This document shows positions 49,145-54,270 of a stretch of DNA of 54,270 bases, piece by piece (the stretch's first letter is position 1; each line of letters starts with the position of its first letter). The stretch is from Virgibacillus sp. AGTR (lineage in GTDB: Bacteria; Bacillota; Bacilli; Bacillales; Amphibacillaceae): NCBI RefSeq assembly GCF_016919725.2, contig NZ_JAJERH010000025.1, positions 1-54,270 of the forward strand, read 5' to 3'. The notes beneath the pieces were generated by a model that saw only the letters and a program-made list of their open reading frames with translations, did no database searches and was not told the DNA's origin. Both the position numbers and the translations under genes were made by a program.

Positions 49145-50422
49145 TTAAAACGTAATAAGAAAGTACTTTTTCTTTCCTCTGCGTATAACAGTAAATGTAT
49201 CTTCAATACGATCATCCACTTGCAAGTCGTATTGCACGTCCTGCTGACGTTCCCCGTTGAGATAAATAGCACCATTCGCTATATCCTCACGTGCTTGTCG
49301 CTTTGATGGAGAGATTTTAGCAGCAACCAGTAGATCAACTAAATTCATATCTTTCGATTCTGCTTTATACGTTGGTACATCTTTAAATCCCTGTTTAATA
49401 TCACTTGCTGTAAGTTGTTTTATATCTCCACTAAATAAAGATGCTGATATTTTTTGTGCTTGTTCTAATGCTTCTTTACTATGAACAATCAGCGTCATTT
49501 CCTCAGCTAACCGCTTATGAGCTACGCGCTTTTCTGGTTGCGTATTAATTTCGTCTTCCAGACTTGCAATTTCTTCTTCAGAAATAAATGTAAAATAGCG
49601 GAGAAACTTGATAACATCACGATCATCTGTATTTAACCAAAATTGATAAAATTCATATGGAGATGTTTTTTCTGGGTCAAGCCAGATTGCTCCTCCAGCT
49701 GTTTTACCAAATTTAGTACCATCCGCTTTCGTAATTAATGGAACAGTTAGTCCAAAAACATTTATTTCGTCATTTTCATTTTCTCTTGAACGACGAATTA
49801 GTTCCATTCCTGCGGTAATATTTCCCCATTGGTCACTTCCACCAATTTGTAACGTACATCCTTCTTCTTCATTTAATTTCATGTAATCCAGGGATTGCAG
49901 AATCATATAACTAAATTCTGTATACGAGATACCCTGTTCAATACGCGCAGATACCGATTCTTTTGCAAGCATGTAATTGATGCCAAAATGTTTACCAGCA
50001 TCCCTTAAAAAGTCAATAACAGTCATACTTGCTAGCCAATCATGATTATTTCTTGCAACTACTGGATTTTCTCCTTTGTCAAAATCAAGAATACGAGCAA
50101 TTTGCTGTTTAATTTTTTCACTGTACCCTTTCACTACGTCGCTTTCATTTAGGGAACGCTCTGTATTACGTCCACTTGGATCTCCGATCATTCCCGTACC
50201 ACCACCGATGAGAGCAATTGGACGATGTCCAGCCTTTTGGAATCTCTTTAGCATTGTAATTGGCACCAAGTGTCCAATATGCAAGCTATCACCAGTAGGA
50301 TCGAACCCACAATATAATGTAACCTCATTTTCAGCTAGATGCTTTTGTAAACCATCTCTATCCGTTACTTGGTTAATAAGTCCTCTTGTTTCTAGATCCT
50401 GTAAAATATTCAATTCCTTCAC
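49145..50422 (-). CDS. tyrS: Tyrosyl-tRNA synthetase
   Basis: 425 residues. YCGFDPTGDSLHIGHLVP carries the class I HIGH motif (about 46-50), SDQWGNITAG the tyrosine/tRNA site, and KFGKTAGGAIW (about 232-242) the KMSKS-equivalent. The C-terminal S4 RNA-binding domain (about 355-420; ISPSKRQAREDIANGAIYLNG) is complete. It charges tRNA-Tyr with tyrosine. Expression is controlled by the T-box leader just upstream. Confidence 0.97.
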   Translation of the reverse strand: MKELNILQDLETRGLINQVTDRDGLQKHLAENEVTLYCGFDPTGDSLHIGHLVPITMLKRFQKAGHRPIALIGGGTGMIGDPSGRNTERSLNESDVVKGYSEKIKQQIARILDFDKGENPVVARNNHDWLASMTVIDFLRDAGKHFGINYMLAKESVSARIEQGISYTEFSYMILQSLDYMKLNEEEGCTLQIGGSDQWGNITAGMELIRRSRENENDEINVFGLTVPLITKADGTKFGKTAGGAIWLDPEKTSPYEFYQFWLNTDDRDVIKFLRYFTFISEEEIASLEDEINTQPEKRVAHKRLAEEMTLIVHSKEALEQAQKISASLFSGDIKQLTASDIKQGFKDVPTYKAESKDMNLVDLLVAAKISPSKRQAREDIANGAIYLNGERQQDVQYDLQVDDRIEDTFTVIRRGKKKYFLITF

Positions 50423-50486
50423 ACTCCATCATTTTTGTTTCTTTCTAGCTCAATATGCTTGTACTGCTTACTCCAATGAAAAAAAT

Positions 50487-50725
50487 AAAAAAACTCCTCC
50501 CTCAAAAAGGGACGAGTTATATTCACACGCGGTACCACCCTTGTTGCAATTGCTTGCCACTTGGGATTGATAACGGTGTCGCCACCGTTTCTTTATTACA
50601 CCATAAAGAAAATGCTCCAGAATGTAATTCATTTTACAAATATTCCTGACTTTCACCAACCGCCAGTTCTCTAAATAGGGATTTGTAAAACTACTTCGTT
50701 CTTTCTCAGCATCGTTTATCCTATT
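50487..50725 (-). promoter_or_regulatory. T-box riboswitch (tyrosine specifier) of tyrS
   Basis: Leftward leader with the T-box core AAGGGTGGTACCGCG (50542-50528), a Stem I region containing AGAGA (near 50673-50677) and GAAAGTCAGG, and a probable UAC specifier (AATTACATTC, near 50630). A terminator stem (AACTCGTCCCT-TTTT-GAGGGAGGAGTT then TTTTTTA) follows at 50519-50487. Uncharged tRNA-Tyr would stabilise the antiterminator and switch tyrS on. The region 50423-50835 holds only this leader and the two divergent promoters. Confidence 0.92.
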
Positions 50726-50800
50726 ACTATATATTCATATCATATTCATTTCATAAAAGCAATAATAAATCAAAATTTAATATACCCTAAATAGTGAATA

Positions 50801-50809
50801 TGCTATAAT
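50801..50809 (+). promoter_or_regulatory. Extended -10 promoter of the PBP gene
   Basis: TGCTATAAT, a perfect -10 with the TG extension and a weak -35. Divergent from the tyrS T-box. Confidence 0.6.
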
Positions 50810-50835
50810 GAATAAGGAATTTAGGAGGTTTTGCC

Positions 50836-53829
50836 ATGAATTTTAAAGAACGGCTTCATACATATTTTGAAAAAGCCAAATCTATTTGGAAAACGGGAAA
50901 AATCCAGACTACTTCACGTATTTCATATAGTGTCGTTTGGAATGTTATCCTATTTTTTCTTGTTATCGGCCTAATTGGTATGTTTTTTGCCGGTGGAGTG
51001 GGAGCAGGATATTTTGCTTCGCTAGTGAAGGATGAACCTGTCAGATCCTATGAAGTAATGAAACAGGATATATACAACTACGAAGAAACGTCCAAGCTGT
51101 ACTTTGCAGGAGATAAATATTTTGGAGATGTCCGATCGGATCTTTATCGTGAAGAAACAACATTGGAGAACATCTCCCCTACTTTACTTGATGCTGTTAT
51201 CGCTACAGAAGATGAATACTTTAAAGAGCATAAAGGAGTTGTCCCCAAAGCAATTTTACGTGCAGTATTACAAGAGGCACTTAATTCTAATGTAAAAACT
51301 GGTGGAAGTACGCTGACACAGCAGCTCATTAAAAATCAAATTTTAACAAATGAAGTATCGTTTGAACGTAAAGCAAAAGAAATCTTACTTGCACTCCGGC
51401 TAGAACGATTCTTTGAAAAGGATGAAATTTTAGAAGCATACTTAAATATTGTGCCATATGGTCGAGATGCATCCGGAAATAATATTGCAGGAGTTCAAAC
51501 AGCTGCACAAGGTGTTTTTGGCGTAGACGCTAAGGATGTAAATCTAGCCCAAGCAGCTTATTTAGCAGGACTTCCACAAAGCCCCTCTGCCTATACTCCA
51601 TTCACTAGCGATGGGAATTTAAAAGAGGGGAAAAGTTTAGAACGAGGCATCAATCGAATGAAGTCCGTACTTAACCGGATGTACGAATCAGAATATATTA
51701 CAAAAAAAGCATATGAAGAGGCAATGGCTTATGATATAACTAAAGATTTCACAGGTAAATCAAAGTCACCAATTGAAAAATACCCGTACTTAACCTTTGA
51801 AGTTGAAAAAAGAGCCAAGGAAATTCTTACTACTCAACTTGCTAAACAAGATGGTTATACGGAAGAAGATCTTGCAAAAGATGATGATCTCGAAAAAGAA
51901 TATCAATCGATCGCTTCAAGAAATCTACGCGTGAACGGCTATCATATCCATACAACAATTAATAAAGAGATTTATGAAGAGTGGCAGGATATCGTAAAAA
52001 ATTATCAATACTATGGACCTGATCGTACATTTACGAAAACCGTTGATGGAGAAACTGTAGAGGTTACGGAAAAAGTACAAACTGGTGGCATGTTAATCGA
52101 AAATAGTTCTGGTAAAATTATTAGTTTTGTTGGTGGTCGTGAATTTGGCCAAGATAGTCAATACAATTATGCAACGTTGGCTACCCGTTCACCAGGAAGT
52201 ACGATAAAACCAATACTTGACTATGCACCAGCAATGGAAGAAGGTAAAATCCAGCCTGGTAGCGTATTAGCAGATATAAGAAAACCATTACCAGGTTGGC
52301 CAGCTGGCAAGCCAGGAAACTATGGAGGAGGCTTTCATGGAATTGTTTCAGCAAGAACTGCATTGGCTCAGTCCTACAACATTCCTGCGGCGGAAGTCTA
52401 TTCCAAAATACTGCATTTAAATCCCGCAAAAAAATATTTAGAAAAAATGGGGATTACCACACTGAAAGAAATAGATTATAGAGGTCCTGCCGCGTCAATA
52501 GGGACAATGGATGTATCGGTTGAAGAGAATGTTAATGCGTTCGCAACCTTAGGAAACAATGGTAAGTTCGCAGATGCTTACATGATAGAAAAAATCACGA
52601 CAAATGATGGTGAGGTTGTCTATGAGCATAAGTCAAAACCAGTAGATGTATTTACACCACAGACCAATTATTTAACTATCGATATGATGCGTGATGTCAT
52701 ATCGAGTGGAACCGCTCGCTTTCTTAATGGCCAACTAAACTATGGTGGCGTGGATTGGGCAGGAAAAACCGGGACCTCACAGGATTACAAAGACGCATGG
52801 TTTGTTGCAACAAATCCAAATGTAACCTTTGGAACATGGATCGGATATAAAACGCCGCATTCCATTTATAATTCGAGTATGTCTCTAAGCTACAGCCAAC
52901 GAAATATGAAGTTATGGGCGCAATTAATGAATAAAGCAACAGCCATTGATCCAGAGCTACTAGCACCGACAAATAGCTTTAAACGTCCAGGTGGAATCGT
53001 CCAGCGAAGCTATTGCGCCATATCTGGAATGCTGCCATCGGAGCTATGTGAAAAAGCTGGTTTAGTAAGGTCGGATCTATTTAATGCCAAATTCGTTCCT
53101 ACAAAGAAAGATGATAGCTTAATTACTGGAAGTATTGTTATGGTAGACGGTAAAGCAGTAGTTGCCGGCCCAAATACTCCAAGTGAGTTTACTAAAGGTG
53201 ATGGTCTAGCATTTAATCCAGAATTCTTAAAACGGAATGGTTATGATAAATTAGCAGATATTAGCCAGCTATTTCCTAACATTGCTACAGAGAAATGGGA
53301 AAAAATTAGTGCTCCTAATAAAGACGCTGGTGACATGCTAAAGGATGATGGAAAGGCACCAAGCGCACCAACATCTCTTAAAAAATCAGGAAAGAAACTA
53401 ACTTGGAAGAAGTCAGGAAGCAAGGATGTTGTTGGCTACCGAATTTATCGGGCAACTGGACCAGGTAACAAATTCACATTAGTAGGCAGCACAACCTCAA
53501 CTAATTTTAACATAGGCACTGGTGATGCTAGGTACCATGTCAAAGCAGTAGATTATTTCGGTCTTGAATCAGGTGCATCGAAAGAATTACTCGTTGGTGA
53601 TACAGGAGAAAAAGAACCAGAAACACCAGATAAAGGTAAAGAAAAAGATACTGTTAAAGATAAGGACAAGAATAAAGAAGAAGACGAGAAACCAGTTGAT
53701 GATAAGGATACGGATAAAAAAGATCCTGATTCGAACAAAAAAGATAATGACGAGGATACCGTCCCTAGGGATGAAGATAAAGAAGAAACTCCAACTGACA
53801 ATAGTATACCTGAAGCAACTATGAATTAG
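50836..53829 (+). CDS. Class A penicillin-binding protein 1A-type, bifunctional, with FN3 domain
   Basis: 997 residues; AGGAGG eight bases before ATG. Cytoplasmic start, one membrane helix (about 34-60), GT51 transglycosylase (about 95-270; EDEYFKEHKG with E125, GGSTLTQQLIKNQ, ERKAKEILLALRLE), transpeptidase (about 400-750; SPGSTIKP with S455/K458, SYN with S513, KTGTS with K644). A fibronectin-III domain (about 840-920; PTSLKKSGKKLTWKK, VGYRIYRAT) follows, then an Asp/Glu/Lys low-complexity tail (about 925-997). It polymerises and cross-links peptidoglycan. All catalytic residues are present; the charged tail is unusually long. Confidence 0.95.
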   Translation: MNFKERLHTYFEKAKSIWKTGKIQTTSRISYSVVWNVILFFLVIGLIGMFFAGGVGAGYFASLVKDEPVRSYEVMKQDIYNYEETSKLYFAGDKYFGDVRSDLYREETTLENISPTLLDAVIATEDEYFKEHKGVVPKAILRAVLQEALNSNVKTGGSTLTQQLIKNQILTNEVSFERKAKEILLALRLERFFEKDEILEAYLNIVPYGRDASGNNIAGVQTAAQGVFGVDAKDVNLAQAAYLAGLPQSPSAYTPFTSDGNLKEGKSLERGINRMKSVLNRMYESEYITKKAYEEAMAYDITKDFTGKSKSPIEKYPYLTFEVEKRAKEILTTQLAKQDGYTEEDLAKDDDLEKEYQSIASRNLRVNGYHIHTTINKEIYEEWQDIVKNYQYYGPDRTFTKTVDGETVEVTEKVQTGGMLIENSSGKIISFVGGREFGQDSQYNYATLATRSPGSTIKPILDYAPAMEEGKIQPGSVLADIRKPLPGWPAGKPGNYGGGFHGIVSARTALAQSYNIPAAEVYSKILHLNPAKKYLEKMGITTLKEIDYRGPAASIGTMDVSVEENVNAFATLGNNGKFADAYMIEKITTNDGEVVYEHKSKPVDVFTPQTNYLTIDMMRDVISSGTARFLNGQLNYGGVDWAGKTGTSQDYKDAWFVATNPNVTFGTWIGYKTPHSIYNSSMSLSYSQRNMKLWAQLMNKATAIDPELLAPTNSFKRPGGIVQRSYCAISGMLPSELCEKAGLVRSDLFNAKFVPTKKDDSLITGSIVMVDGKAVVAGPNTPSEFTKGDGLAFNPEFLKRNGYDKLADISQLFPNIATEKWEKISAPNKDAGDMLKDDGKAPSAPTSLKKSGKKLTWKKSGSKDVVGYRIYRATGPGNKFTLVGSTTSTNFNIGTGDARYHVKAVDYFGLESGASKELLVGDTGEKEPETPDKGKEKDTVKDKDKNKEEDEKPVDDKDTDKKDPDSNKKDNDEDTVPRDEDKEETPTDNSIPEATMN

Positions 53830-53879
53830 ACGTCAGTATTTGTCAGGAACTTGGCTAAAGTCCCCCATTACTTTTCTTT

Positions 53880-53917
53880 AAAGCTTGCAAAGCGAAATGC
53901 TTTGCAAGCTTTTTTAT
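53880..53917 (+). terminator. Terminator of the PBP gene
   Basis: AAGCTTGCAAAGC-GAAAT-GCTTTGCAAGCTT followed by TTTTATT: a perfect 13-pair stem. Confidence 0.85.
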
Positions 53918-54067
53918 TGGTTTAGACCTTCCCTTGCTTATAGGTGTTTATAAAAAAACCTCACTTCAAGGTAGGATAAAGTTGGAATCAGCTCAAGGAA
54001 GATTATATGGGATCAACTTACAATATTTACATTATCTGATTCATTTACAGGAAACCCACAAGCGCAA

Positions 54068-54193
54068 GCGCCCGATTAGAAACGTAGCGACTGGAGTGAG
54101 CCAACGGAGTTAAAGGAATCACGGTGAGCTTGCGAGCCGATGATGACTTAGTTTAGGGGGCGATTCATGAAGTCACCTAGTTTCTGGGCGCTG
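54068..54193. repeat. Folded intergenic repeat element
   Basis: AGCGCCCGATTAGAAAC near 54068 pairs with GTTTCTGGGCGCT near 54181-54193 (a four-base bulge), and the interior is GC-richer than its surroundings, with GTAGCGACTGGAG and GAGCTTGCGAGC. It looks like the bcr-type dispersed intergenic repeats of Bacillaceae; only one copy lies in this window, so the repeat status rests on memory of the family. No coding frame is visible from 53918 to 54270. Confidence 0.45.
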
Positions 54194-54270
54194 GAGCTGG
54201 AAGCTGCTCAACAAGCGCCTATTTATCCACATGGGCTAATTTTATAACTCCTTATCTTTAAAAAAAAACT

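Noticed and set aside
1-54270. tRNA or rRNA genes
   Set aside because: No cloverleaf with GGTTCRA-type arms or rRNA-like sequence was seen on either strand; a dedicated tRNA scan would be decisive.

Overview
The window is AT-rich DNA from a low-GC Gram-positive, spore-former-type bacterium of the Bacillaceae (Virgibacillus/Oceanobacillus-like; the genus is an inference). The evidence is strong AAGGAGG-type ribosome binding sites, a tyrosyl T-box leader, a dabB-dabA-YbcF-like-DUF2294 locus resembling the ybc locus of Bacillus subtilis, and a class A penicillin-binding protein with a fibronectin-III tail. About two thirds of it (roughly 3.3-38.9 kb) is one apparently complete siphovirus-type prophage.

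Layout. (1) 1-3.2 kb: a frameshifted WYL-like fragment, a four-helix membrane protein, and a two-gene ATPase/Toprim pair of the RloA/RloB (AbiL-like) type preceded by a small gene; this looks like an anti-phage island beside or just inside the prophage edge. (2) 3.4-22.7 kb, all leftward: the late operon. Read in transcription order it runs from small genes, HNH nuclease and a probable cos region through terminase, portal, protease, capsid, head-tail joining, tail tube, a G/GT tail chaperone pair with an A-AAA-AAC frameshift site, tape measure, Dit, tail tip proteins, XhlA, holin and amidase, ending at a terminator. (3) 22.74-22.87 kb: a TATAAT box whose -35 region is replaced by four phased palindromic repeats, directly downstream of a terminator and the ArpU-like late regulator gene. 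This is probably the activator-dependent late promoter. (4) 23-36.3 kb, leftward: early genes (ArpU, RuvC-like resolvase, MazG-like, YopX, DnaB helicase, replication protein O type, MBL-fold nuclease candidate, RecT, SbcC-like ATPase, many small genes, Cro-like and ORF6N/ORF6C antirepressor). A rightward TIGR02391/HEPN-like gene with its own promoter is embedded here. (5) 36.26-36.66 kb: the immunity region, with a highly folded leader element, a good leftward promoter and several palindromic operators. (6) 36.66-38.83 kb, rightward: ImmR-like repressor, ImmA-like metallopeptidase, tyrosine integrase.

Right of the prophage (39-54 kb) are the dabBA inorganic-carbon uptake genes with a YbcF-like protein that has lost the carbonic anhydrase zinc ligands, a decayed gene and a DUF2294 protein; an IS1182-type transposase remnant; a coiled-coil protein divergent from a Cys-rich protein containing a 60-bp tandem repeat; a YfcC-type transporter pseudogene; tyrS with its T-box; the PBP; and a folded intergenic repeat at the right edge.

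How the parts work together: the repressor and ImmA hold the leftward early promoter off. When derepressed, early transcription makes replication and recombination proteins and finally ArpU, which would activate the late promoter. Several genes shorter than 60 codons were found by reading the sequence between larger genes. The most interesting unexplained signals are the late-promoter repeats, the folded early leader at 36265-36380 whose non-Watson-Crick pairs are G-U only on the leftward strand, the terminator-like hairpins at late gene junctions, the RloAB pair and the HEPN-like gene.
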